Assembly (NCBI RefSeq): GCF_002157835.1
Contig: NZ_CP020809.1
Location: forward strand, 7,192,001 to 7,256,000
Source: Mycobacterium dioxanotrophicus
GTDB lineage: Bacteria > Actinomycetota > Actinomycetes > Mycobacteriales > Mycobacteriaceae
Direction of reading: 5' to 3'
DNA length: 64,000 nucleotides
The notes beneath the pieces were generated by a model. The model had not been told where the DNA came from. It made no database searches and saw only the letters and a program-made list of their open reading frames with translations. Below are positions 49,822-58,158 of the stretch, piece by piece. The translations under genes were made by a program, and so were the position numbers. The number at the start of each line of letters is the position of its first letter. Positions within the stretch are counted from its first letter, which is position 1.

Positions 49822-51306
49822 TCAGCTATGGGTGGGTTGCGGGCGGGATTGCAGTACTTCGGTGTGGTGGACCAGGGATGGTCCGGCGCCGGCGCCGGTG
49901 GTGTTGTCCTGGCCGCCGCGGTGGCGGTCGGTCAACCCGGCCGGGGCGTGGATGTCGTCCTGGGAGGGCCCGTTGAGGTAGCGCTCCATGGAGTCGTCCA
50001 GGGCGTTGATCCAGCGGGTGTGATGCTTTTCCGAGAGGGTCCCGGTGATCACCGAGCGGTGCTGCGCGTCGCGGTATCCGAGGATGTCCACGTGCTTGTT
50101 GTGCATCCAGTCCTTGAACAACTGGCACACCGCATCCAGATCGAACGACGGGTAGTCGGTGGCTTCGTGCAGCTCACGCACGTAGTCGGTCTGGAACTCG
50201 GCCTCGGCGTCATGATCGGGCAACGCGGCCTGACGCTCCAACCACAGCTCGATGTCGGCCTCGCGCTTGTCGTAGTCGGGCAGTTCGATCACCCCGGTCA
50301 TCACATCGCGGGCAAACCACGCCTGGGCGTCGAACATGTTGAACGTGTAGTACTGATCCTGGGCGCCCAGGTAGAACAGGTTGGTGTTCTGCTGCCACAC
50401 CACACCCTTGTACAGGTTGGCCGGGTAGAGCACGTTGGGCGAGGACAGCGACAGCTCGCTGGGCAAGAACGGGTACTTGTGCTGATAGCCGGTGCACAGC
50501 ACCACCGCGTCGAAATCGTCCTGGGTGCCGTCACTGAAGAACGCGGTGTTGCCCTCGAAGCGGGTGACCAGCGGGCGTTCCACGGTGTTCCACGGCCAGT
50601 CGTAGCCCATCGGGTTGGTGCGGTAGCTCATGGTGATCGACGCCGCCCCCATCTTGTGGGCCTGCATCCCGATGTCCTCGGCCGAGTAGCTGCTGCCGAT
50701 CATCAGCAGCCGCTTGCCGTAGAAGCGTTCCGCGCCGCGGAAATCGTGGGCGTGCAGCACCTCCCCGGGGAAGGTCTTGATGCCCTCGAATTCGGGCACC
50801 GCCGGCACGTGGAAGTGTCCGGTGGCCACCACCAGCTTGTCGAACACGTGGGTTTCGGTCTGGTGGGTCTTGAGGTTCTCCACGGTGACCGTGAATTCCT
50901 GGGTGTCGGCGTTGTAGCTGGTGTGCCGGGCCACGGTGTTGAACTTGACGTACTTGCGCACGTCGGACTTCTCCACCCGGCCCTTGATGTAGTCCACCAG
51001 CACCGCGCGCGGCGGGAAGGAGGAGATGGGACGGCCGAAGTGCTCATCGAAGGAGTAATCGGCGAACTCCAGGCACTCCTTGGGGCCGTTGGACCACAGG
51101 TGGCGGTACATGCTGGAATGCACCGGCTCGCCATCGGCGTCCAACCCGATGCGCCAGCCATAGTTCCACTGACCGCCCCAATCCTCCTGCTTCTCAAAAC
51201 AGGTGATCTGCGGGATCGCGATCCCCTTCTGCCGCGCCGACTCAAAAGCCCGCAACTGCGCCAAGCCACTGGGCCCAGCACCGATAATTCCGACTCGTAA
51301 AGCCAT
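49822..51306 (-). CDS. Flavin monooxygenase, trimethylamine monooxygenase (Tmm)-like
   Basis: A 494-residue class B flavin monooxygenase of the bacterial FMO/Tmm type. FAD motif GIIGAGPSGLAQLRAF is at about 6-21. CFEKQEDWGGQWNYGW (about 37), SSMYRHLWSNGPKECLEFAD (about 63) and FPPRAVLVDYIKGRVEK (about 100) are shared with bacterial Tmm. The FMO fingerprint FPGEVLHAHDFRG, the NADPH loop LLMIGSSYSAEDIG (about 198) and the ATG/CTGY signature (VVLCTGYQHKYPF) are intact. Tmm oxygenates tertiary amines such as trimethylamine to N-oxides. ATG 51306 is supported by an AGAGG site. The last 45 residues form a His/Gly/Pro-rich tail not typical of Tmm. No Tdm demethylase lies nearby, so the real substrate may differ. 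Confidence 0.87.
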   Translation of the reverse strand: MALRVGIIGAGPSGLAQLRAFESARQKGIAIPQITCFEKQEDWGGQWNYGWRIGLDADGEPVHSSMYRHLWSNGPKECLEFADYSFDEHFGRPISSFPPRAVLVDYIKGRVEKSDVRKYVKFNTVARHTSYNADTQEFTVTVENLKTHQTETHVFDKLVVATGHFHVPAVPEFEGIKTFPGEVLHAHDFRGAERFYGKRLLMIGSSYSAEDIGMQAHKMGAASITMSYRTNPMGYDWPWNTVERPLVTRFEGNTAFFSDGTQDDFDAVVLCTGYQHKYPFLPSELSLSSPNVLYPANLYKGVVWQQNTNLFYLGAQDQYYTFNMFDAQAWFARDVMTGVIELPDYDKREADIELWLERQAALPDHDAEAEFQTDYVRELHEATDYPSFDLDAVCQLFKDWMHNKHVDILGYRDAQHRSVITGTLSEKHHTRWINALDDSMERYLNGPSQDDIHAPAGLTDRHRGGQDNTTGAGAGPSLVHHTEVLQSRPQPTHS

Positions 51307-51333
51307 CTTTCTTACCTCTTCTTGATTTCGTGG

Positions 51334-51352
51334 GACGTTGGTATCCAACGTC
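51334..51352. promoter_or_regulatory. Perfect dyad upstream of the Tmm-like gene
   Basis: GACGTTGG-TAT-CCAACGTC is a perfect 8-bp inverted repeat with a 3-base spacer, 27 bases upstream of the monooxygenase start. Size and position fit a TetR-type operator for the island's own regulator. Around it, 51353-51638 contains no gene and is AT-richer than average. Confidence 0.6.
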
Positions 51353-51638
51353 GTGAAGGAGGCCGCGTATCAATGCCGGTAATTCAGCGATTATGTTTCC
51401 GGTCGCGGCTGATGCCTTTTGTCCCGGGTATTTTCCCGGTGACCAGACATGAATTCCAGGTACCCACTGACGAGAAGAAAGAGTCAGAGATAACCGGGAC
51501 AGTTGATCGCATCCCTAGACGCTTCGGAACCGACCGGCTGGACCGTTTCGGTGGCGGTAGATGCGGAGAAAAACAGAACCTGCATTCGTCGCATTAGAGG
51601 GTCTTCTCCCCATCCGAGCGACCGCAGCGGAGAAAGCC

Positions 51639-52022
51639 TTAGGGGGCGAAGGTGCGGTCGCCGGCGAAGAAGCCGAGGCCGTATTCGGGGGTCTCGAACT
51701 TGACGGTGGTGCCCTTGGGGAAGAACAGCACGTCGCGTTCCTTGGCGTGGGTGACCTCGCCGGTGTCCTGGTCGGTGAGGATGAACTCACCCTTGACGAC
51801 GAGCTTCATCTCGTCGTAGGTGTACGTGTACACCAAGGGCTCCGACTTCTTCAGCTCGAAGAACCCCGAGCTCATGACGGTGCCCTCCGGGTTGTGGAAA
51901 GAGTCGGCGATGGCGGCGACGACACCGGGCTCGTTCATGCTCGGCAGCCCCTCGTAGCCCTTCTCCACCTTGTGGATGGATCCGGCCTTGGTCAGGGTTC
52001 CGACGGTCGTGATTTCTGCCAT
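51639..52022 (-). CDS. EutQ-like cupin protein
   Basis: A 127-residue single-cupin protein similar in form to the C-terminal part of EutQ, the ethanolamine-utilisation cupin. The core is VMSSGFFELKKSEPLVYTYT (about 49-68), DEMKLVVKGEFILTDQDTG and RDVLFFPKGTTVKFETPEYG (about 95-114). The classic metal His residues are absent, as in EutQ-type cupins, which points to a non-dioxygenase role. ATG 52022 is followed upstream by a long gap with a dyad at 52243-52266. It is the first gene of the island on the minus strand and 333 bases before the Tmm-like monooxygenase. A link with amine metabolism is inferred from EutQ and context. Confidence 0.82.
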   Translation of the reverse strand: MAEITTVGTLTKAGSIHKVEKGYEGLPSMNEPGVVAAIADSFHNPEGTVMSSGFFELKKSEPLVYTYTYDEMKLVVKGEFILTDQDTGEVTHAKERDVLFFPKGTTVKFETPEYGLGFFAGDRTFAP

Positions 52023-52609
52023 GGTTACTCCAATTCATGTGGTGTGGAAATAGCCCGACTACTCAGCCGAACTGTCGATCTTCGGTGCACCTTTCCGGAT
52101 TGGGAATTTGCACCTTGGTCAGATATGCGAGTGCGTCGAAGTCGTCTGCAATCCGACGTTCTCGCCCCTTGGAGGGCTGACCGAAATTCTGCTCCTAACT
52201 CCTCCGGTGTGATGCCAGTCACGTTCGTGTGTCCAATGAATCTGACATGGACGCCCGTTCATGTCAACCGTTCAAGAGAGATTTTTTTTGGAACGTCGGC
52301 GCCCCGGTTTTTGCCAGGAACGATCACGGATCCATGACCTGAGCGAGGCCGACGGGGCGGTACCCACGCCGGCGCATGAGCCTGCAGGGGTATCCCACGC
52401 CATGCGGCCGCCGGCACGAACACGGCGGGTTGTCCGCAGGGGGTGTGGGACCCTGCCGAATCGGCGGTTACCCCGAACTGTCGCCCGGCAGATGCGGATC
52501 ACCGTGCGACAAGACGTCAGAGAGGTTGCCAATCAGGCGATTTCACCTCCGGGGCCACGCCGAGGACGACTCGGAAACCGAGCCGGTTACGCGGAGTTCG
52601 GGCGGCGAG
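52023..52609. other. Gene-poor gap upstream of EutQ-like cupin
   Basis: A 587-base region between the end of the RibD-like gene and the start of the cupin. Bases 52023-52300 are AT-richer and hold the cupin promoter region and the strong dyad at 52243-52266, followed by a T8 run at 52283-52290. Bases 52300-52609 are GC-rich with only short open frames that lack any recognisable feature. Confidence 0.5.
52243..52266. promoter_or_regulatory. Long dyad upstream of EutQ-like cupin
   Basis: TGACATGGAC and GTTCATGTCA form 10-base arms with one mismatch and a 4-base spacer (GCCC). The site is 221 bases upstream of the cupin start and differs in sequence from the dyad at 51334-51352. It could be an operator for another regulator or a transcript hairpin. 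Confidence 0.5.
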
Positions 52610-53137
52610 TCAGGCCCTCGTCCAACGGGCACACACGAAGTCACCGTTGACGGCCGAGGATTCCAGCACCCACTCCGAGCGCAACGGCAGCACCGGCGAG
52701 CCCGCGCCGAGCGTGCACGGCGCGTAGCTGACCACCAACTCGTCCACCAGCCCGGCTGCGACGAACTGCGCCGCGACATCACCACCGCCGATCACCCAGA
52801 CGTCCTTACCCGCTGCCGCCGCGACAAGCTGCGGGTGCAAGTCGGTGACCTCACCGTCGAAAGCCTGCACCGGATGTCCGGCGCCCACGGCGGCGACGAT
52901 GTCCGGCCGGTGAGTGAGCACCCACGCCGGCTGTTCGTACGACCAGTCCCCGTTGTTCTTCACGATCCACTCGTAGGTGTCCGCGCCCATCGCCAGGGCC
53001 CCAACGGTTTTGATGAAACCGTCGTAGCCGAACGGCCCGTCGGCGTCGATCATCCGGGAGATCAGCCAGTCCAGGCTGCCCTCTGCGTCCACGAGGTAGC
53101 CGTCCAGGCTTGAGCCGGTGTAATAGACCGTTTTCAC
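52610..53137 (-). CDS. RibD C-terminal/dihydrofolate reductase-like protein
   Basis: A 175-residue reductase-fold protein of the RibD_C/DHFR-like group. The family N-terminus (V/M)KTVYYTGSSLDGYLVDAEG, the GADTYEWIVKNNGD region (about 53) and VWVIGGGDVAAQFVAAGLVD (about 116), which is the NADPH-binding glycine motif, are all present. GTG 53137 fits the family start and sits 9 bases from a GAGGAG site; GTG 53143 and ATG 53158 are alternatives that overlap the AraC stop. It is the second gene after AraC, a pairing common in actinobacteria. The substrate is unknown; such proteins are often annotated as 'dihydrofolate reductase family' without that activity. Confidence 0.86.
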   Translation of the reverse strand: MKTVYYTGSSLDGYLVDAEGSLDWLISRMIDADGPFGYDGFIKTVGALAMGADTYEWIVKNNGDWSYEQPAWVLTHRPDIVAAVGAGHPVQAFDGEVTDLHPQLVAAAAGKDVWVIGGGDVAAQFVAAGLVDELVVSYAPCTLGAGSPVLPLRSEWVLESSAVNGDFVCARWTRA

Positions 53138-53139
53138 GT

Positions 53140-54051
53140 TCACTCTCTCCTCATCCATGCCAATGGGTCACCGTTGTCAGCGATCACGCCGTGGCGCGCC
53201 AGCATCGCGCGCGTAATGCCCCGGCGTTGCGCCGAGTACGTCAACACATGGGCGACGATGCCGTACAGCTGAAAGGATTCCGGCGGATCACACAGCGCGT
53301 CGATCACGGTGTCGGCCAGTCGACCGGCTGCGGAGTACTCGGAAATCAATGTGGTCCAACGCTTCCCGATGGTGCCATGGCGTTCGGCAAGTTCCTCCGG
53401 GGTTGCCGCAAGAGTCCGCGACGGGAAGTCCCCGCCCTCGATGGTGGCCAGCCAGACCTCTTTGGTCCACACCGTCGCGCCGAGGACCGCCGCCACGCTC
53501 GGCTCGGGCCCGTCCCACTCCAGCACCACCTGCCCGGGTGAAATCTCTTGCACCCATTGACTTTCACTGAGGCCGGCGGCGAGTCCGAGCAGGTACTCGG
53601 TGTCGGCGACGTCGTGCACGAGCATGAACTGCGATACATCCGGCCCGGCACCGGTGCCCCCGTCGCTGTCACACCACAGCGACTGCGGTGGATGGAAGTG
53701 CACGCCGTTGGGTGCGGCGAGCCGGAATGCGACATCGCCTGCCCGCGACGGCGGTACGCCGAAGGCCCGCCGAAACGCCCGCGAGAACACCTCGGCCGAC
53801 GACCAGCCTTCCGCGGCAGCCACATCGGCCACCCCTTGCCCGCGCTGCAACCGCCACGCCGCGCGTTCGAGCATGATGCGGCGACGCATCGCGGCGGGCG
53901 GCTCACCGGTGAGCCGGCGTACCTCCCGCGAGAAGTGGAACTCCGATACGTAGCTGCTGCGAGCCATCTCGCCGACGGCGGTGTTGTCGGCATCGACGAC
54001 GGCGTCGAGCAACTCTCGCAGTCGGTCTCGTCCGTTCGGTGGCGCGCTCAC
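53140..54051 (-). CDS. AraC-family regulator with C-terminal DinB-like domain
   Basis: A 303-residue protein. Unlike most AraC proteins, its DNA-binding domain is N-terminal (about residues 10-100; SSYVSEFHFSREVRRLTGEP, then DVAAAEGWSSAEVFSRAFRR). The remaining 200 residues resemble a DinB/mycothiol-dependent maleylpyruvate isomerase-like helical fold (MLVHDVADTEYLLGLAAGL, IVAHVLTYSAQRRGITRAML), with His residues placed as in DinB proteins. ATG 54051 is the start. The stop lies at the start region of the RibD-like gene, so both are translated together. Signal and targets are unknown. Confidence 0.85.
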   Translation of the reverse strand: MSAPPNGRDRLRELLDAVVDADNTAVGEMARSSYVSEFHFSREVRRLTGEPPAAMRRRIMLERAAWRLQRGQGVADVAAAEGWSSAEVFSRAFRRAFGVPPSRAGDVAFRLAAPNGVHFHPPQSLWCDSDGGTGAGPDVSQFMLVHDVADTEYLLGLAAGLSESQWVQEISPGQVVLEWDGPEPSVAAVLGATVWTKEVWLATIEGGDFPSRTLAATPEELAERHGTIGKRWTTLISEYSAAGRLADTVIDALCDPPESFQLYGIVAHVLTYSAQRRGITRAMLARHGVIADNGDPLAWMRRE

Positions 54052-54105
54052 GCTGTCCGAGTATGGTCGCCTTGCGCCGTCTGCGACATGACGATTCCTG
54101 CTGTG

Positions 54106-54965
54106 TCAGCTGTCGAGCACGTCGTGGACCCTCGCGGCGAGCACCGACCGGTCGACGTCGCCCAGGTCGATGCCGAATCGGCCGGTCAACGCATCGAGCA
54201 CCTGGGCCGCGGTGTCGAACCGGATCCGCTCGGTGGCGCCGCCCCGGTGGATGGCCAGGTTGCGGCCCCGCAGGTTGTATCGTGCGTCGTCGGTGATCAG
54301 CGCCGCGGTCAGCCCCACCACGAAGATGCCACCGGGATGCGTTGACACATACCAACTTCCGACCTCAAGGTCGATGCGTGGGCGCGGTGCGGTGGTGAAG
54401 GTGTACAGCGACTTCCAGTCGTCGTGGATCAACGTCTGCAGGACCAGGCCGCCCTCGTGTTCGAGCAGCCGGTACGGCTCATGTCGCGTCTGTTGCACCG
54501 GGCCGGCCACCAGCCGGATCGGCGACGACAGCGTCTGCCCGCCGAACCCGACGTCGACCAGGTAGCGGTCGCCAAGACCTGGCACCGTCACCGCAAGCAC
54601 GTTGTGCGTTTCGGCAGGCAGTGGCTTGATCTGCTCCTCGCGTGCGCGGGGCGCATCCACACCACCCGGCCCGCCAACCGGTCGACTCCGAAACCCAACG
54701 CGTCGAGTACATACCCGAGCAGGCCGTTGTGCTCGTAGCAGTAGCCGCCGCGGCGCCGGTTCACCATCTTGTCGGCCAGCGCCTCCGCGCTCAGGTCGGC
54801 CACGGGGACGCCGAGCAACGGGTCGAGGTTTTCGAAGGGGATGGACCGGTTGTGCGCGGCGACGATGTCTTGCAACGTGTCCAGGTCGGGACGCGCGGGT
54901 CCGGGGTAGCCGATCCTGCCGAAGTATCCGTCGAGGTCGAGTGCCGATGTGCCCACGATCGCCAA
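54106..54965 (-). pseudogene. nat: Arylamine N-acetyltransferase gene split by a one-base frameshift
   Basis: Two minus-strand frames together encode a full NAT. The first (from TTG 54965; GTG 54956 possible) carries YFGRIGYPGPARPDLDTLQD and RRRGGYCYEHNGLLGYVLDA with the catalytic Cys. The second carries LPAETHNVLAV with the catalytic His, RYLVDVGFGG with the catalytic Asp, and the C-terminal domain to 54106. The triad is complete. The frames differ by one base. The join falls at a G4 run on the plus strand (54648-54651), where a fifth base would restore a continuous gene of about 287 codons. Intact NAT acetylates arylamines such as isoniazid and acts in sterol catabolism. It may be a recent pseudogene or a base-calling error. 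Confidence 0.85.
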
Positions 54966-55014
54966 TGATGCGTCCTCAACAGCGGTTCAGGTCAAACCGG
55001 AGCAGACTGGCATC

Positions 55015-55587
55015 ATGTCCGCGCATCTCACCGAGGACCTGCGGGAAGATCTGCTGGCCCGCTGGTCGGAGTCCCATCGCAAGCACCACAACGTCACACA
55101 TCTGCACGAACTCCTGGACGCAGTCCAGTCGCTGGCCGAGGAGGGGCTGCGTTTCGATCGGGAGGCCGTCGAACTGGCGGCGTGGTTCCACGATGCGATC
55201 TACGAGATCGGTCGTGACGACAACGAGGACCGCTCGGCCGAGTTGGCACGTGAGCTGCTGTGGTCGTCGCCGATGCGCGACGAGGTGGCCCGGCTGGTGA
55301 TGGCCACCAAGAGCCACAAGGTCGCCGACGGCGACATCAACGCGGCGGTGCTCAGCGACGCCGATCTGTCGGTGCTCGGCGCGAACGCGGCGCGCTATGA
55401 GCGCTACGCGGCCGCCGTGCGCGCCGAGTACGACGCGGTCCCCGACGACGTGTTCAAGCCGGCCCGGGCGCGGATTCTCACCGACTTGCTGGGCGGGTCG
55501 ATCTTCCACACGATGCCCGGCCGCAATCGCTGGGAGGAGCAGGCCCGGCGCAATGTGACTGCCGAGATTGCCGCGCTGACCAGCTGA
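55015..55587 (+). CDS. HD-domain metal-dependent phosphohydrolase-like protein
   Basis: A 190-residue protein. It has the HD-type pattern: RKHHNVTHLHELL (about 22-34) supplies the first His residues, AAWFHDAIYEIG (about 59) supplies the His-Asp pair, and a late Asp is in VLSDADLSVLGA (about 118). The family is annotated as 'predicted metal-dependent HD superfamily phosphohydrolase'. ATG 55015 is chosen; the earlier in-frame ATG at 54949 would overlap the nat start region. It is divergent from nat, with 49 bases between. Substrate is unknown. Confidence 0.84.
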   Translation: MSAHLTEDLREDLLARWSESHRKHHNVTHLHELLDAVQSLAEEGLRFDREAVELAAWFHDAIYEIGRDDNEDRSAELARELLWSSPMRDEVARLVMATKSHKVADGDINAAVLSDADLSVLGANAARYERYAAAVRAEYDAVPDDVFKPARARILTDLLGGSIFHTMPGRNRWEEQARRNVTAEIAALTS

Positions 55588-55658
55588 CATGCACCGATGA
55601 GCCCCAGCGTGCAGAAGTGAATCGGCTTTTACCCCACTACCTGGCTATCATGGAAAAT

Positions 55659-55672
55659 TAGAACACGTTCCA
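55659..55672. promoter_or_regulatory. KstR operator, perfect consensus match
   Basis: TAGAACACGTTCCA matches T-nn-AAC-nn-GTT-nn-A at all fixed positions. It is centred about 27 bases before the GTG of the lipid operon. KstR is the TetR-type repressor of mycobacterial cholesterol catabolism and is released by sterol-derived CoA esters. The AT-rich flanks fit a promoter. Confidence 0.75.
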
Positions 55673-55692
55673 ATTCACCCCAGGGGGACCCG

Positions 55693-56502
55693 GTGGCCGC
55701 GACCGACATCAACCCGTCCGAAATCACCAAGTGGGATCCGGGCCTGACCGAGAAGGTCATGGGCGTCCTGCGTCCGCTCATCAAGGGCTACCACCGCTCC
55801 GAGGTACGCGGTCTGGAGAACTTCCCCAAGGGCGGCGCGCTCGTGGTGTCGAACCATTCGGGTGGCCTGTTCGCGTTGGACGTGCCGGTGTTCGCGACGG
55901 GCTTCTACGAGAAGTTCGGTTATGAGCGGCCGGTGTACACGCTCAGCCACGACATGCTCATGACCGGTCCGACCGCGGCGTTCTTCAAGAAGACCGGCTT
56001 CATCCGGGCCAACCACGAGAACGCCGACGAGGCACTGCGCTCCGGCGGCGTCGTGGTGGTGTTTCCCGGCGGCGACTACGACGTCTACCGCCCCACCCTG
56101 GCCGCGAACAGGATCGATTTCGCGGGCCGGCGCGGCTACGTCAAGGCCGCGATCAACGCCGGCGTGCCGATCGTGCCCATGGTCGGTATCGGTGGCCAGG
56201 AGACGCAGATCTTCCTGTCCCGTGGCACCGGGATCGCCAAGGCGCTCGGACCGATCGCGCGGTTGGCGCGCACCAAGATCGTGCCGGTGTCGTTCGGTTT
56301 CCCGTTCGGGCTGTCCGCGGTGTTGCCGCTCAACGTGCCGCTGCCGAGCAAGATCGTCATGCAGGCCCTCCCGCCGGTGGACATCGCCGCGGAGTTCGGC
56401 GACGATCCCGACATCGACGAGGTCGACGCCCATGTCCGACGGGTCATGCAGCGCGCCCTCGACGAGCTCGCCGATGAGCGCCGTTTCCCGGTGATCGGCT
56501 GA
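55693..56502 (+). CDS. Lysophospholipid acyltransferase-family protein (Rv1428c-like)
   Basis: A 269-residue PlsC-fold acyltransferase. Motif 1 is altered to VVSNHSGGLFALDVPVF (about 52-68), where His-x4-Asp is replaced by a His-Ser-Gly-Gly pattern. FPGGDYDVYRPTLAANRIDF (about 118) is motif 3-like, and VPIVPMVGIGGQETQIFLS (about 157) is motif 4. GTG 55693 follows a GGGGG site. It heads an operon with a FadD12-like ligase and a LipO-like esterase, in the order Rv1428c-Rv1427c-Rv1426c known from M. tuberculosis. The KstR box upstream indicates sterol-linked control. It transfers an acyl group to a glycerolipid or similar acceptor; details are unknown. Confidence 0.87.
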   Translation: MAATDINPSEITKWDPGLTEKVMGVLRPLIKGYHRSEVRGLENFPKGGALVVSNHSGGLFALDVPVFATGFYEKFGYERPVYTLSHDMLMTGPTAAFFKKTGFIRANHENADEALRSGGVVVVFPGGDYDVYRPTLAANRIDFAGRRGYVKAAINAGVPIVPMVGIGGQETQIFLSRGTGIAKALGPIARLARTKIVPVSFGFPFGLSAVLPLNVPLPSKIVMQALPPVDIAAEFGDDPDIDEVDAHVRRVMQRALDELADERRFPVIG

Positions 56503-56508
56503 GTTGGG

Positions 56509-58158
56509 GTGGGACCGCTCGATCGTCTGGCCAGCCAGCTCAACAACGCTGCCGGTCAGCTCACCGGTGCCGCCGGTCTGGCCAACACCATGCGCCGTTC
56601 GGGGCTGCTGACCACACTGCGCCCGGACAAGTATCTGCGGATCGCAGCCATGATGGCGCGCGAAAACATGAGTGTCACATCAGGTTTCGCGAGTTCTGCG
56701 CAACGCTGCCCGGATCGGGCGGGCCTGGTCGACGAGCTGGGCACGCTGACGTGGCGCCAGCTGGACCAGCGCGCCGATGCGCTGGCGGCCGCGCTGCAGG
56801 CCCTTCCTGCCGGCGCACCGCAGGTGGTGGGCGTCATGGCCCGCAACCACCGTGGTTTCGTGCTGTCGCTGATCGCCGCCAACCGCATCGGCGCCGACGT
56901 GCTGCTGCTCAACACGTCGTTCGCAGGTCCGGCCCTCGCGGAGGTGGTGACGCGAGAAGCCGTCGACGCCATCATCTTCGACGAGGAGTTCACCGCGACG
57001 GTGGACCGTGCCCTGTCCGACCGGCCGACCGCCGCACGCATCGTGGCGTGGACCGACACCCATGCCCACGAGGCCACCGTGGCCAAGTTCGTCGACGAGT
57101 TCGAGGGCAAGCAGCCGCAGCGGGCCACCGGCAAGAGCCGAGTCATCCTGCTGACCTCGGGAACCACCGGAACCCCGAAGGGCGCCAGGCATTCCGGTGG
57201 CGGCCCGGAGGTGCTCAAGTCGATCCTGGACCGTACGCCGTGGCACGCCGAGGAGCCGGTGGTGATCGTGGCCCCGATGTTTCACGCCTGGGGCTTCTCG
57301 CAGTTGGCCTTCGCGGCGTCGATGGCCTGCACGATCATCACCCGGCGCAAGTTCGACCCGGAGGCCACGCTCGAGCTCGTCGACCGGCACCGCGCGACCG
57401 GACTGTGCGTCGTACCGGTGATGTTCGACCGGATCATGGATCTGCCCGACAATGTGTTGCGCCGCTACGACGGGCGCTCACTGCGGTTCGCCGCGGCCTC
57501 CGGTTCGCGGATGCGGCCCGACGTCGTCACCAAGTTCATGGACCGGTTCGGCGACGTCATCTACAACAACTACAACGCCACCGAGGCGGGCATGATCGCC
57601 ACCGCCACCCCGGCTGATCTGCGTGCCGCGCCCGACACTGCTGGTAAGCCTGCGGAAGGCACGGACATCCGCATTCTCGACGCCGACTTCACCGAACTCC
57701 CGGCCGGTGAGGTGGGCACCATCTACGTCCGCAACTCGACGCAATTCGATGGCTACACCTCCGGTAGTACCAAGGACTTCCACGACGGCTACATGTGCTC
57801 GGGCGACGTGGGATACCTCGATGATGCCGGCCGGCTGTTCGTGGTGGGCCGCGACGACGAGATGATCGTGTCCGGCGGCGAGAACGTCTACCCGATCGAA
57901 GTGGAGAAGGTGCTCGCGGGCCATCCCGATGTCGCCGAGGCTGCGGTGATCGGCGTCGACGACGAGCAGTTCGGCCAGCGCCTGACGGCCTTTGTGGTGC
58001 TGACCAATCCGGTCACACCCGACGAACTGAAAACGTACGTGCGCGAGAATCTCGCGAATTACAAAGTGCCACGGGAGATTACCGTGCTCGATGAGCTACC
58101 TCGCAACAACACCGGCAAGATCGCCCGCCGTGAACTGCAGGAGCGTGCCAATGGGTAG
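56509..58158 (+). CDS. fadD12: Acyl-CoA synthetase (FadD12-like)
   Basis: A 549-residue ANL-superfamily ligase. The ATP/AMP motif is VILLTSGTTGTPKGARHSGG (about 207-226). IYNNYNATEAGMIATATP (about 350), MCSGDVGYLDDAGRLFVVGR (about 426) and the final KIARREL with the catalytic Lys are present. It activates a fatty or sterol-derived acid to its CoA ester. GTG 56509 begins 6 bases after the acyltransferase stop. The stop overlaps the LipO-like start by 8 bases, so the three genes are one unit. Gene order supports the FadD12 name (Rv1427c); substrate chain length is not predictable. Confidence 0.9.
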   Translation: MGPLDRLASQLNNAAGQLTGAAGLANTMRRSGLLTTLRPDKYLRIAAMMARENMSVTSGFASSAQRCPDRAGLVDELGTLTWRQLDQRADALAAALQALPAGAPQVVGVMARNHRGFVLSLIAANRIGADVLLLNTSFAGPALAEVVTREAVDAIIFDEEFTATVDRALSDRPTAARIVAWTDTHAHEATVAKFVDEFEGKQPQRATGKSRVILLTSGTTGTPKGARHSGGGPEVLKSILDRTPWHAEEPVVIVAPMFHAWGFSQLAFAASMACTIITRRKFDPEATLELVDRHRATGLCVVPVMFDRIMDLPDNVLRRYDGRSLRFAAASGSRMRPDVVTKFMDRFGDVIYNNYNATEAGMIATATPADLRAAPDTAGKPAEGTDIRILDADFTELPAGEVGTIYVRNSTQFDGYTSGSTKDFHDGYMCSGDVGYLDDAGRLFVVGRDDEMIVSGGENVYPIEVEKVLAGHPDVAEAAVIGVDDEQFGQRLTAFVVLTNPVTPDELKTYVRENLANYKVPREITVLDELPRNNTGKIARRELQERANG

